From Schizochytrium sp. TIO01 (lineage: Eukaryota; Sar; Bigyra; Thraustochytrida; Thraustochytriidae), in NCBI GenBank assembly GCA_004764695.1, contig SMSO01000031.1, positions 5,317,048-5,381,047 of the forward strand: a stretch of 64,000 bases of DNA, in the 5' to 3' direction. Position 1 is the stretch's first letter, and each line of letters opens with the position of its first letter. Below are positions 23,005-32,787 of this stretch, one piece after another. The notes under the pieces are model-generated. The model saw nothing but the letters and a program-made list of their open reading frames with translations, did no database searches and was not told where the DNA came from. A program made the position numbers and the translations under genes.

Positions 23005-24648
23005 CTAGATTGACAGGGCAGAGGAAGAAAACCATGAGGTCATAGCATCCGTCTGAAGCTCCTTGTCTCTACGTAGGGCTACAGCAGGGAGTAATATGCA
23101 GTCAGCAGGGATGTAACGAAATAGTTCTTCGAGAGTATCAAGATAAAAAAACTTGTCCCAAAACTTGGTCGAGACAAATGGCATTGCGGCCCAGAAATGG
23201 GCCTTGAGTTGCCACGTGGGATGAACAACATACATACGCCGCAGGTTCTTCTTATATTTGCGGCCAATGACATCCTCATAATTTGACTTGAACCAAGACA
23301 AACTCGGAAGATTCGCTGCCCCATCCGGGTGATCTAGAAAAACTACTACAAACCCTTTTGGGTGTCTTGAGAGCTTGTCGCATGTATGGGCAAAGTACAT
23401 GAGCAGGCGGTCCTCTGGGATAGATGCACTGAGATTAGCAGCGGCAATCACCACGATGGGCCGACCAAGTGGATCCGTACCTCCACGGTAAATAATGTTA
23501 TAGGCCACCATGTCCTTGAAATCCTGCTCTCCAGCGCGCTCCAGGAGACTAGAATACAATAAATTATCCACAAGGGTATCCACGCCATATACTACTTCCG
23601 TGTAAACTCTTGCAGGTGGGGTAGGGGGTGGTCCAGGGCGTCCTGCAGGCATATATTTGCCATTGACAGTAGTCATGGCCGACGGAATCGAACTTGAAAT
23701 GCGAATCCGGCGATCTTCCATCTCAATTTCACCCCATTCATTGCCTGTGTCCTGCGGGAGGTTTGCAGTTGCCCATAATTCTTCTGCCGCACTGCGAGGA
23801 CAGTACATAGCCAGTGCTCGGGTAAAGTAATCATAGTCCTGCATACTTTCACCCAAATAGAGTACAACATGGTCAAAGTCTGCGGTGAAATGTTCAAGGA
23901 AGCGTCGGATTGTGCGAACAGCAATGTGAGCGCCCGTTTCACGAGGAAAACCATTTTCAGGCGTGAACAAAATTGGCAATGCAACGGACCGTAAATTCTG
24001 CTCCTTACAAATCGAGAGGATGCTCTTATAGCAAGAATGCAGCGAGCTCTCAGCAGCAGTTTTGTATTGGTCTACGAACTTGGGTGCAACTGTGTGAATA
24101 ACATATGTCGCCGCCAAAAGGCACCCGGCAGTGATTTTCGCCTCGCCCACCTGACATCGCGATGGAATTTGGGAACATTCCTCAGGCAGCATTCGACCTG
24201 CGCGTGCCAAAATCTCGCCAGAAATCTCGCCAGACCAGTCGTCAAGCCTCGAATTACTCAAGTTCACCAAAGCATCGACACGAAGGTCTACGAAGACCCT
24301 TGGAGGTCCCTGCATAATCTTAAGGATCTCGTTGATTCGGTGATCCACGGAGAATCTCGAGCGAATTCCAGGCGCAGAAGAGGCCGAGTTTAGTCGAGGT
24401 GGACGAGGCGGCACTGGCGGAGGTATAGGGCGGTCTTCAGGCTCCGGATCAAAGCTTGTTGGCTTCGTTTCGTCGTCATCTTGGCCTGATGCGTGAGTTA
24501 TGGAGCCCAAGTTATCCTTCACAGCGCATCGGGACTTGGCATCTTCCTCTCCCGGAACTGCAGAAACCGACACGGGAGACCATCTCACAGATCTCCAAGG
24601 CTTCACAGCCGCTGAGAGAATCTCAACACCCGATCCTGACGCGCTCAT
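23005..24648 (-). CDS. GDAP2: GDAP2 homologue: macro domain plus CRAL-TRIO domain
   Basis: 547 residues with the two-domain layout of ganglioside-induced differentiation-associated protein 2. After a Pro-rich, probably disordered N-terminus (1-110, with PPPVPPRPPR), a macro domain spans about 113-275 (DALVNLSNSRLDD, VGEAKITAGCLLAATYVIHTV, LRSVALPILFTPENGFP). A SEC14/CRAL-TRIO-like domain follows at about 375-515 (GRPIVVIAAANL, KGFVVVFLDHPDG, YKKNLRRMYVVHPTW). Macro domains bind ADP-ribose derivatives and SEC14 domains bind lipids. GDAP2 has been tied to stress and lysosome-related roles in animals, but its biochemistry is poorly known. The start ATG at 24646-24648 opens the frame. The order and spacing of domains make this family assignment strong. 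Single exon. Confidence 0.92.
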   Translation of the reverse strand: MSASGSGVEILSAAVKPWRSVRWSPVSVSAVPGEEDAKSRCAVKDNLGSITHASGQDDDETKPTSFDPEPEDRPIPPPVPPRPPRLNSASSAPGIRSRFSVDHRINEILKIMQGPPRVFVDLRVDALVNLSNSRLDDWSGEISGEILARAGRMLPEECSQIPSRCQVGEAKITAGCLLAATYVIHTVAPKFVDQYKTAAESSLHSCYKSILSICKEQNLRSVALPILFTPENGFPRETGAHIAVRTIRRFLEHFTADFDHVVLYLGESMQDYDYFTRALAMYCPRSAAEELWATANLPQDTGNEWGEIEMEDRRIRISSSIPSAMTTVNGKYMPAGRPGPPPTPPARVYTEVVYGVDTLVDNLLYSSLLERAGEQDFKDMVAYNIIYRGGTDPLGRPIVVIAAANLSASIPEDRLLMYFAHTCDKLSRHPKGFVVVFLDHPDGAANLPSLSWFKSNYEDVIGRKYKKNLRRMYVVHPTWQLKAHFWAAMPFVSTKFWDKFFYLDTLEELFRYIPADCILLPAVALRRDKELQTDAMTSWFSSSALSI

Positions 24649-25502
24649 TCACGCAGAACATACCACGACTGCCCAATTCCAGGTCGCCACGAAAGCTTTA
24701 AAGCTGGGAAAGGAAACGAAGAAGCCGGGAAGACAGGAAGATCTGCGCAAGTAGAGTATAGGCGATCACAAGTGAACTAAAGGGTTGGCTAAAACTGGAG
24801 CAAATACACGCAAAGTGAAGTATATATCGAAGAAAAGTGCCATATAGAAGCTATGTGAGGACACCTAACAAGAGGTAGTAGGAGCTGAATGAGCAGGCAA
24901 TACCGGACTCGCAATAACATGGCCGAATGACGCGATCACTAAAACGCAGGAAAGGCCTAATGGAGGCACGAATGGGGCACAGTTAGCGACCAAGGTCGAG
25001 GAACAGCTGACAATGGCTACACGTATTTAGACACCGTCGACAACTCTTGCGTGGCGATACCATGAGGAACTCTGTGGGAGAAATATACTTAGCAATAGGT
25101 TGTTGGTCATTCTAGTAGTCAGGTATAGTGGAAAATATAGTACTGATGCCGTCGTGCTTTCTTCCTATGAAACTGATTGTACTATCGAATAATCGCGATC
25201 ACTCGGTCGATCAAACACTTCGTCGCTTGCACAAACCCCTTTCGTTCTCTGCTCTGCCTGGGTGCACGCAGAGTCAGTAGCTTCTCAAGCTTGCAAAGAC
25301 CGATTGTCCTGAACACTGTGCAAAGACCGGTCCAATAAAACACGGAAACTAAGCGTCTCTGGGTGCTGCCGCGATTGACAAACACGCTTTGTTGTCAGAA
25401 ACACGAATAGACAAGAGGATCAAGGCGTCGTGTGGGGACGTGCAGCTTAGACATACCTAATTGTGTAGCTGTGTATTCAGAGTTTTGATAGAGGGATACA
25501 CG
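24649..25502. other. Divergent promoter region, GDAP2 / TMX2-like
   Basis: About 850 bases between head-to-head genes. A TATATAT-containing string near 24819-24826 lies about 170 bases before the GDAP2 ATG. No gene or RNA recognised. Confidence 0.55.
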
Positions 25503-26342
25503 ATGGACAGGTTTTTGCAGTCTTACTATGTTGTGAACACCCTTGCGATTCTCTCGTATTTGCCGGTAAGGCTGCTGGTGATCGAGGGCTCAACCTCTCT
25601 GGGCAACCCAAAGCCTGAAAACTATGTAGAAGTGCAAGACGAAGGTTTAATGCAGTTGGATGCTTATTTCGGTATGCCGCGTGAGTTCGAGATTCTCGTC
25701 ACCCTCGTGCTGTACCTAGCTGTGCAGTACAAAAGGTCCAAATCTCTGGAGGCCTTCATGTCTACAGTAATCATCTATTCCAAGTTTGCTGTACTTCTCA
25801 TGGCCTATTTTGCTGGCCGTACAGTCTTCATCTGGTATTTGATCTTCTTCGCTCTTATTACGCTATTGCTGCAGAGCCCGACCTTCCCATGGAGTGAGAA
25901 TGTCGAGGAAATGGACTTTGAGGAAATTAAAACCCTTGAGTACGAGTCCTCAAGCAACAAAACTGGAAAGGGCAAAAAGAAAAGCACTCTCGTCTTCTGC
26001 GGTGTTGAAGGCCATCGCAGCTGCGCAGAGTTCGTGCCGACATTCTCCAAGCTTGCAGAAAAGCACAGTTCTGAGTTCCTGACCTTTTCCAGACTTGATT
26101 TGGGTGATAACGAGGAAGCAGCAAAGACGCTGCGCATTGACACGGCCTTCGAATCTATTCAGCTTCCATCTATGATTCTTTACGAGGGTGGCAAGGAGCA
26201 ACGTCGTTTGCCTCCCTTTGACACGGATGGCAATCCGGTCAATGCAACCTACGAAATTGAGGGTGTGGAAGCCTTCTTCTCTCTCACCGAAAGAAGCCTT
26301 GGTGTTGCTCCCAAGAACACTGAAAAGAAGAAGAGCAAGTAG
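25503..26342 (+). CDS. TMX2: TMX2-like thioredoxin-related transmembrane protein
   Basis: 279 residues from ATG 25503 (the first ATG in frame; upstream codons are non-ATG). The N-terminal half has several hydrophobic segments, e.g. LVTLVLYLAVQY and VFIWYLIFFALITLLLQ. The second half (about 155-265) is a thioredoxin-like domain with KKKSTLVFCGVEGHRSCAEF, LDLGDNEEAAKTLRID and the cis-Pro segment QLPSMILYEGGKE. The usual CxxC is reduced to HRSC; TMX2 of animals likewise lacks a full CxxC (SNDC), so redox catalysis may be weak or absent. The C-terminus KKKSK is a dilysine-type ER retrieval signal, like the KKDK of animal TMX2. It is expected in the ER membrane, with roles in protein folding and ER-mitochondria contact sites known for the animal protein. 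Confidence 0.88.
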   Translation: MDRFLQSYYVVNTLAILSYLPVRLLVIEGSTSLGNPKPENYVEVQDEGLMQLDAYFGMPREFEILVTLVLYLAVQYKRSKSLEAFMSTVIIYSKFAVLLMAYFAGRTVFIWYLIFFALITLLLQSPTFPWSENVEEMDFEEIKTLEYESSSNKTGKGKKKSTLVFCGVEGHRSCAEFVPTFSKLAEKHSSEFLTFSRLDLGDNEEAAKTLRIDTAFESIQLPSMILYEGGKEQRRLPPFDTDGNPVNATYEIEGVEAFFSLTERSLGVAPKNTEKKKSK

Positions 26343-27471
26343 AAACAACTATGCGATTCCTTTTTACGGTGATTACCACAGGAAGCTGTGCAAGCCTGAT
26401 GACAACCAAAAGAACTTCATAGGTGACTGTGACAAACAAGCAAACGTACCAAGGAAGACCACCGACGCCCTGCGTACATATGTCATGCAAGTGCATCTTC
26501 TTTAAGAATACTCGAAACGAGCCATATATCTCTGTGGCTTTTCTTTTCGTGAGACCTACTACCAAAAGGGTCACGTTTGCCTCCTTATTGACTCCAGCTT
26601 GATTTTATTTTATTTTTTGAGATACAAAGAAAAGGTAAAACCATGAACACAAACGAACAAACTTTTTAGAATATAATAACAACGAGTATGAATTCTAAGT
26701 ATGATTTTTCTATGCATTCGATTGTAAATTTTCTACGTTCGCAATTCTCCTTCAAAAGATTACTCTCTGCTATCTGTGGAGAACCTACTCCATTCTCTTA
26801 TCAAGATTCTATTTCTTACCTACGGGCAGATCTGGAAGAGATGGACACTGTTAAGCAGTTTCGCCAAATCTCCCATATGAATACATCGTAGTTGCCAAGA
26901 CGCAAGACCAAGTGTGGCAAACAGCAATTTTGTCCTTTGTGGAATCTTTTGAGAGACCATTCTGTTTCGCGTTTCCTTCTAATTGTAACCTATACAGTCC
27001 TATGTAGAGTTAATAAATCAAAAACTAAACTGTTTTTGGAGGAGTAAAAACCTAGATGATTAAATGAATACCCCTATCATTAACTAATCTCCAAAGCAAA
27101 CCCGCTTTTTTCAAAGCAGCTTAAAGCACTAGCTGGACCAATGGCTTTCCATCTAGATCCGCGAATTTCCATCCATGCTGCGTACTTAATTCTTTCGTAC
27201 CCAGTTATTAATTCCGTTAAGAAGCTGACCTGGCGCTCACAGTCACGCATGAGTGTGTTCATGTATATAACAACGACTGTGTGTATTTAAATTATGATTG
27301 ACACGTCCTAAAATAATAAAATACGTTTGCGGACAATGGCGCGGCGTGCAAGTCTGCAACTACTCCAAGTTATTTTTGGTTGCTTCAAAGCCCCAAAGTC
27401 AGAGCCAAGGACAGCCTTGCCGCGTCCTCGCAGCCCTGGACTTGACTTCTACAAGTTTGTTCCAGCATCTC
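26343..27471. other. Spacer between TMX2-like and tandem sulfatase genes
   Basis: AT-rich 3' flank and sulfatase 5' flank. The frame that becomes the sulfatase is open from about 27298, but its first in-frame ATG is at 27472. An out-of-frame ATG at 27294 and one at about 27336 would give short upstream frames if transcribed. Confidence 0.5.
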
Positions 27472-30400
27472 ATGCGTTATGGATATGAAGAGAAAGGAGG
27501 TGCTTTGTGGCACGAGCCCAACTTGGGTCACTTAAGATCCGCGTGGTGTTTCTGTATCCCGTCACTCAGCCGCATATTAACCTTCCTGTCAGGGATTGTA
27601 GCTATTGTACTCCTGCACAGATTAAGTGGCAATGAAAACACAGAGAGGGCATCTTTCCCGTTTCCTGCTGTTGAAGATTTATCTATTCACTTCGGTCATA
27701 CATCATCGCAACTGCCAATGTTCTTAACAACCCCAAAGGAGAAGAACGATATCAAAGGAGCAGCGCTGTCTATGACATCTTCGACAGCGCCCCCAGGTGT
27801 TATCTTGATTTTGCTTCAAGATGCGGGCGCTAGTGATTTGGCCCCAGAAGGCAATGCGGCAATACCTATGAATCAAACTCCTCCAGAATATCTGACAGGG
27901 TTTCGCGTGAGTAGCCCCGATACGCTCCCTTCTCAGATTGGATGGCTAACAGGAAGGCCTGCTGATGACTTTGATGTGTTCCAGTCTCCAGTACCTGGGC
28001 ATAATCCCCAGGCATCTAAACTGACGGGCGCTGACACACTACTTTATCATCTGAAGAGCGAAAATGTTCGGGTTGGTCACTTTGGGACGTGGTCGCTTCC
28101 GGTTTCTTTGAAAAATATCACGCACGCTCACCTCATCAGTAGTGACCCAATCCAAACCGTCCAGGCAGCGCAATCGTTTGTGCAGGAGTGTATCAGGGCA
28201 GGTAAGCAGTTTTATGCACAAGTTTGGTTGCCACAAGTTGACGTCGCTTTTGAGACGGCTCCCTGGGCACAAGAGCTTCTCAATAGTGTTCCTGGGGTCA
28301 AGGACAACTCTCCTCTTTGCCGCGATATCAGACGTAGATCTAACCATCCCCATCGATACATATCCTGCCCACGAATGATTCACGAAGCTAGTAAGATGAA
28401 GGAGCGAGAGCTGGTTGCAGGTCTTCTGCAAGCAGTATTTGACGCTCCTACGCGTATTCCATACTTTGCTGCTGTCTCAAGCACGAATGGTCCAGAAGTA
28501 GCAGAGGTGTATGGCCATGCAGCCGGCATGACAACATTTCGAGGTAGGAAACGATCATTGTATGATGGAGGGATTCGTGTGCCATTTTTATATTGGTCAA
28601 ACATACGAGGTCAAGCCTTACCCAACTTAAATCGGGATGAGCTCGTAGGAGCCGTTGATTGGGCCCCAACATGTACTGCTTTGCTTGGTACTAAGCAATT
28701 TCAACGTGGAGTAGGCGCTGACCAACGAGCGTTTCTGCTAGGAAACTACCCACAGGCGGCAAGACCCCAGCCACTAGTATGGGAGTGGAAGTTTCCTGTG
28801 ATTGGCCATTGTCTCGAAGAGTCCCCTGCATATGCAATAATGCAAGATTATAGATATAAGCTTTTAGTTGAGCCAAATGAATTTGGGGATATACAGTCGC
28901 CTCTGCGCGTAGAACTCTATCGAGTTCACGATGAGCTCACAAAGTCGGGCCATTACGAGCGAAGCAACATGGCTATTCTACCAGCACATGCAGAGCGAAT
29001 TCAAACGCTCATGGATGCATTGCAGAAATGGCATAAAAAAGAATACAGCGATTCCTCACCGCGCTCGTATACACATGCGGGTTGTGCTGAACGGCTCCAG
29101 CGCCCGTTCGTAGCTCGTGAAAAGGCTAACGCAGATAAGATTTTTAAAAAAGTAGCAACACAAAAGCCCGTACGAGGCATAATCGTAATGCTGGCTGACG
29201 ACCTTGGTTATGGTGATGTGGCTGCTTTTGACCCATCAAACGGTGCAACAAAAGACTGGCTTTCAGTAGATGGAAATGTATTTGAGCCTCACACCCCAGT
29301 GCTGGACCAGCTAGCTCGTGAGGGTTTAGTCCTTTCTGATTTCTACGCAAACGCTGCTGTTTGTTCACCAACAAGAGCTTCTATCCTCACAGGGCGCTAT
29401 CCATTCAATAAGCATGTTGCCATGCACTGGCAGGCAGCAACGTCTGCGGAACAGGGTTTGTATTTTGGGAATGTTCCGTACCTAGGCGCAGCAATGCAAA
29501 ACTTTTCGCGTAATCTGCATTACATGAATACTGCTTTCCGGGATGCAGGATATGTGACTGGTCATTTTGGAAAATGGCATCTAGGCAACTTGCCAGAGAC
29601 AGAGCCTCATAGCTCACCTGCAGATCCTATGTATGGCATTGATGAAATGAAAATGTACTCGACAACCCACAAATCTTTGCCTCGTGAAAACCGATACAAT
29701 CATAATGATTTGTATTTCTCTTCACACATACAGCACGATATCGTGTCAAGAGCCATTTCATTTTTGCAAGACCGTGTTGAGAAGAGTCAGAAGTTTCTTC
29801 TTCAACTGTGGTTTCAAAATACGCATGCCCCTCTCAACCTCGCTGCTGATGGAAGACAGGCACATTCTTTAGGTCTCGGTTTTCAAAAACTCCCCTTTCC
29901 AGGTCGCGATATGGCCAACGAATGTCCTAATGAAAGCTTCCCAAACAAACTCGCTGATCCGCATCTCCCGTTGCAAATTTATCGCGCGCTCGTTCGAGAT
30001 CATGATCAGCAAATTGGACGATTGTTGCAGTGGATCGATAAGCAAGGCTTACGTGATGATGTTTTGATTGTCTACCTCTCCGACAATGGTCCAGAAAACT
30101 CAGGAATGTACTTTGCAAGTCAGGGATCGGCAGGACCATTCCGTGGAGGTAAACGATCTCTGTACGAGGGAGGAGTGCGCGTGCCGATGATCATGCGGGG
30201 TCCTGGTATTGCTCCAAACTCTGTTTTGTCAACTCCAACAAGTACAGTAGATCTTTTCCCCACATTTGTAGACTTTGCCCATATTGTCCTTAATGAAACA
30301 GTGCGTAGTGAGCTGGACGGTATGAATGTTTTTCATGCACCCATGAATCGTTCTCTATTCTTTGAGTTCCGCGGCTGGGCGCATGGTGCAGATTGTCTTT

Positions 30401-30789
30401 CCCATAGTCCACGGTTTTCGATTCGAAGGAATCAATACAAGTTATTAGTTGAGCCTCATGATGGCCATCAAGCAGTCCCCCAGGAGCTTGAACCTATTGA
30501 ACTTTATGACCTCTCTGCAGACCCAGCAGAACTTGTAAATATCATTGATTTTCACCGGGATGTTGTAACTTCAATGGTGCAATCACTGATGGCCTACTTG
30601 CACTCAGGAAAATATGATCGCGCATATATGCCTTCGTTAAATCTTCGTTTAAAACGTCGGCAGCAGCTACTTCAGTGCAGGCAGCTCATGACAAATTCCT
30701 CCTTTCTAGTCGGGCAGCCTTATGATCGGGTTATTTCCGGTAAAACAAATCGAAAGGACCTATACCGCTTCCCATTCATTTATGCCTAA
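27472..30789 (+). CDS. Membrane-anchored tandem sulfatase, first domain degenerate
   Basis: About 1105 residues from ATG 27472, in one exon. A hydrophobic segment at about 32-49 (ILTFLSGIVAIVLLHRL) is a likely type II signal anchor, placing the rest in the lumen or outside. Two alkaline-phosphatase-fold sulfatase domains follow. Domain 2 (about 568-1000) is canonical: MLADDLGYGD metal ligands, CSPTR at 631-635 (the formylglycine site; Cys codon 29362-29364), GKWHLG, SDNGPE and GGKRSLYEGGVRVP. Domain 1 (about 105-480) keeps the fold motifs but not the catalytic residues: TLPSQIGWLTGR in place of CxPxRxxxLTGR (Cys to Thr, Arg to Gln), GTWSLP for GKWHLG, STNGPE for SDNGPE. So it is probably a pseudo-sulfatase fused to an active one. 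Family: arylsulfatase (S1) type; substrate unknown. An upstream exon cannot be excluded. Confidence 0.88.
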   Translation: MRYGYEEKGGALWHEPNLGHLRSAWCFCIPSLSRILTFLSGIVAIVLLHRLSGNENTERASFPFPAVEDLSIHFGHTSSQLPMFLTTPKEKNDIKGAALSMTSSTAPPGVILILLQDAGASDLAPEGNAAIPMNQTPPEYLTGFRVSSPDTLPSQIGWLTGRPADDFDVFQSPVPGHNPQASKLTGADTLLYHLKSENVRVGHFGTWSLPVSLKNITHAHLISSDPIQTVQAAQSFVQECIRAGKQFYAQVWLPQVDVAFETAPWAQELLNSVPGVKDNSPLCRDIRRRSNHPHRYISCPRMIHEASKMKERELVAGLLQAVFDAPTRIPYFAAVSSTNGPEVAEVYGHAAGMTTFRGRKRSLYDGGIRVPFLYWSNIRGQALPNLNRDELVGAVDWAPTCTALLGTKQFQRGVGADQRAFLLGNYPQAARPQPLVWEWKFPVIGHCLEESPAYAIMQDYRYKLLVEPNEFGDIQSPLRVELYRVHDELTKSGHYERSNMAILPAHAERIQTLMDALQKWHKKEYSDSSPRSYTHAGCAERLQRPFVAREKANADKIFKKVATQKPVRGIIVMLADDLGYGDVAAFDPSNGATKDWLSVDGNVFEPHTPVLDQLAREGLVLSDFYANAAVCSPTRASILTGRYPFNKHVAMHWQAATSAEQGLYFGNVPYLGAAMQNFSRNLHYMNTAFRDAGYVTGHFGKWHLGNLPETEPHSSPADPMYGIDEMKMYSTTHKSLPRENRYNHNDLYFSSHIQHDIVSRAISFLQDRVEKSQKFLLQLWFQNTHAPLNLAADGRQAHSLGLGFQKLPFPGRDMANECPNESFPNKLADPHLPLQIYRALVRDHDQQIGRLLQWIDKQGLRDDVLIVYLSDNGPENSGMYFASQGSAGPFRGGKRSLYEGGVRVPMIMRGPGIAPNSVLSTPTSTVDLFPTFVDFAHIVLNETVRSELDGMNVFHAPMNRSLFFEFRGWAHGADCLSHSPRFSIRRNQYKLLVEPHDGHQAVPQELEPIELYDLSADPAELVNIIDFHRDVVTSMVQSLMAYLHSGKYDRAYMPSLNLRLKRRQQLLQCRQLMTNSSFLVGQPYDRVISGKTNRKDLYRFPFIYA

Positions 30790-32787
30790 CTGAAGGTGCA
30801 ATTTTCCGAAACTTTGCATACCAACTGGCCTAAGCAAGCCAGCTTTGTCAATTATATCTTATATGTCATGTCAAGTTTTCGTGAATTACAGTTATATGCA
30901 GACTATTTGCTCAAGTGTTAGCATGGAACTACCAAGGTGATAAACATATTGTCTTCTCCCACTCTGCTGAGATCTCCTATCGAAGAAACTATGGGACAAG
31001 GTATTGCTAGAGTTCTTGGCGTCCCTTTGTGAAACCCTCACTGACATAAGAGTTACAATAGAGCAAGAATAGGCAGTTAGATTTATGGGGCTGCCATAGG
31101 CAAGAGTTTAAAGTCTGATTACACATGACCTACATCCAAATATGGTGTAGCTCGAATCAATGGTTGAAGAGGTTAAGTTAACCTAACCCCATCGATTATC
31201 TCTAACACCTTTCAAGAATGTCTTAACCTCCTAAATTACTACACGAATCTATCTATCCTGGAATCCATTCTCCACGACAGCAGTTCGCGAACTCTTAAAT
31301 CAACCTTCTTACAAAATCGTTTGCTCAAATGGGGCCCGATACCGTAAATAGTAGACAAAAAAGCTTTCATCCAGACCCTTGCCTTCATCTTTACAGTCAA
31401 CCTCAACACTCGCTACACGCTCTCGTGTTAATTTCTTTCAATATCTCAGCTCGAAAAACTTTAATGAATGACGAATTATATGCATAAAGTAAGGTAAAAA
31501 ATCGATGACCCTGTCACCGCGGCTATAACCCTTCAGAAACTCTGTGATGTGTATCCTAATCTTTACTTCTTACCAAATTTAGAAGGCAAACACCATCCTG
31601 GATACCTTTCACCATCCTGGATACCTTTTTAAAAAAGATAAAAATCATTATTCTTATGCCGAAAGTCATCAAATCTCTATCAAACCTAACGCAACCATTG
31701 TAATTATAACTAATTTATCTTTCATGCGCTACAACTTGTAAACTAGAATGTCATTGAGCAGGATTTTCAATCCTCATTTTGGTCAAAGGCTGCTTATTCT
31801 CTGTAAATTATATTGAATAGCTGATAGGTCTCTAGCACCATGCACTTTCCATAGATGAAGATTATTGTATTTCACTACTCTGCATTATTTATTCATCGAG
31901 GGCATCGAGGGCATCTAGGTCACTATTTCTAAGGTTAATTAAAGACATTAGCTGTTACTAACCATAGACCAAAAATAGAATCTACCGCGTCTATCAACTC
32001 CGCAAAGATAATAACCAGGAATGGGAGGGCAAATAGAAACACGATATTGAAGCAATACTCGCCTATAAATTAAATTTAAATGAATTAAAAAAAATAAGAA
32101 AACTGAAACGCTCCCTTAGAAATACTTCCTCGACATGTCTTATTGCGTACGGTGCTACTCGCTCGGCTCTTGAAAAATGCTACTCTAGGAGCATATCTAT
32201 CTTACAATTTCATCATGCACTTCGAGAAGCAAATACCCCAAGCCATAGAGTTTGTAACTTTAAGTAGCTCATTCTCTAACAAATATTGAAAATAAAAAAA
32301 AGGAAATCACTACGCAAGAATAATCATATACTAGTACTCACGATTCAAGGCGTAGAATGTTGGTTTTGCAGGGGAATGCAAATGGAATGCTCAAGAAAAT
32401 AAGAAAGTGGGGTGATCGCCACCAAGTTTAGAGTCAGAGAAAGGTTATAAAGAATTTGAAATGCATAAAGAAGTTTATGAAGAATCTAGCCAGCAGGGAT
32501 CCTAATATCATTTCGCATCAGACGAGGCTGTCTCGAATTTCTCTAAATGTTTAATTTCATTAATAGGTTTTGGCGGGTAGTCTGGATACAGGGCCGTGTA
32601 CTTCAGATGTAACACGAATCACACGACTAATATAAGGCACGGAGCTATAGAGATGCAAAGCTTTGGGGTTGGACATGTGATTGGGTTTTGCGAGCGAACA
32701 AATCACCTATATAGGCGCGATAGAGAAAACGTGTCTCACTTGTCGCAAATCCCCAGCTCCACGGAGTGAGAGAATTCCTTGTTGTCT
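30790..32787. other. Gene-free 2-kb spacer between convergent 3' ends
   Basis: AT-rich with no open frame of note. A perfect 19-base tandem duplication (CACCATCCTGGATACCTTT twice) lies at 31591-31628. No tRNA or known small RNA was recognised. Confidence 0.65.
31591..31628. repeat. 19-bp direct tandem duplication
   Basis: Two adjacent identical 19-base copies in non-coding DNA; probably replication slippage. Confidence 0.75.
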
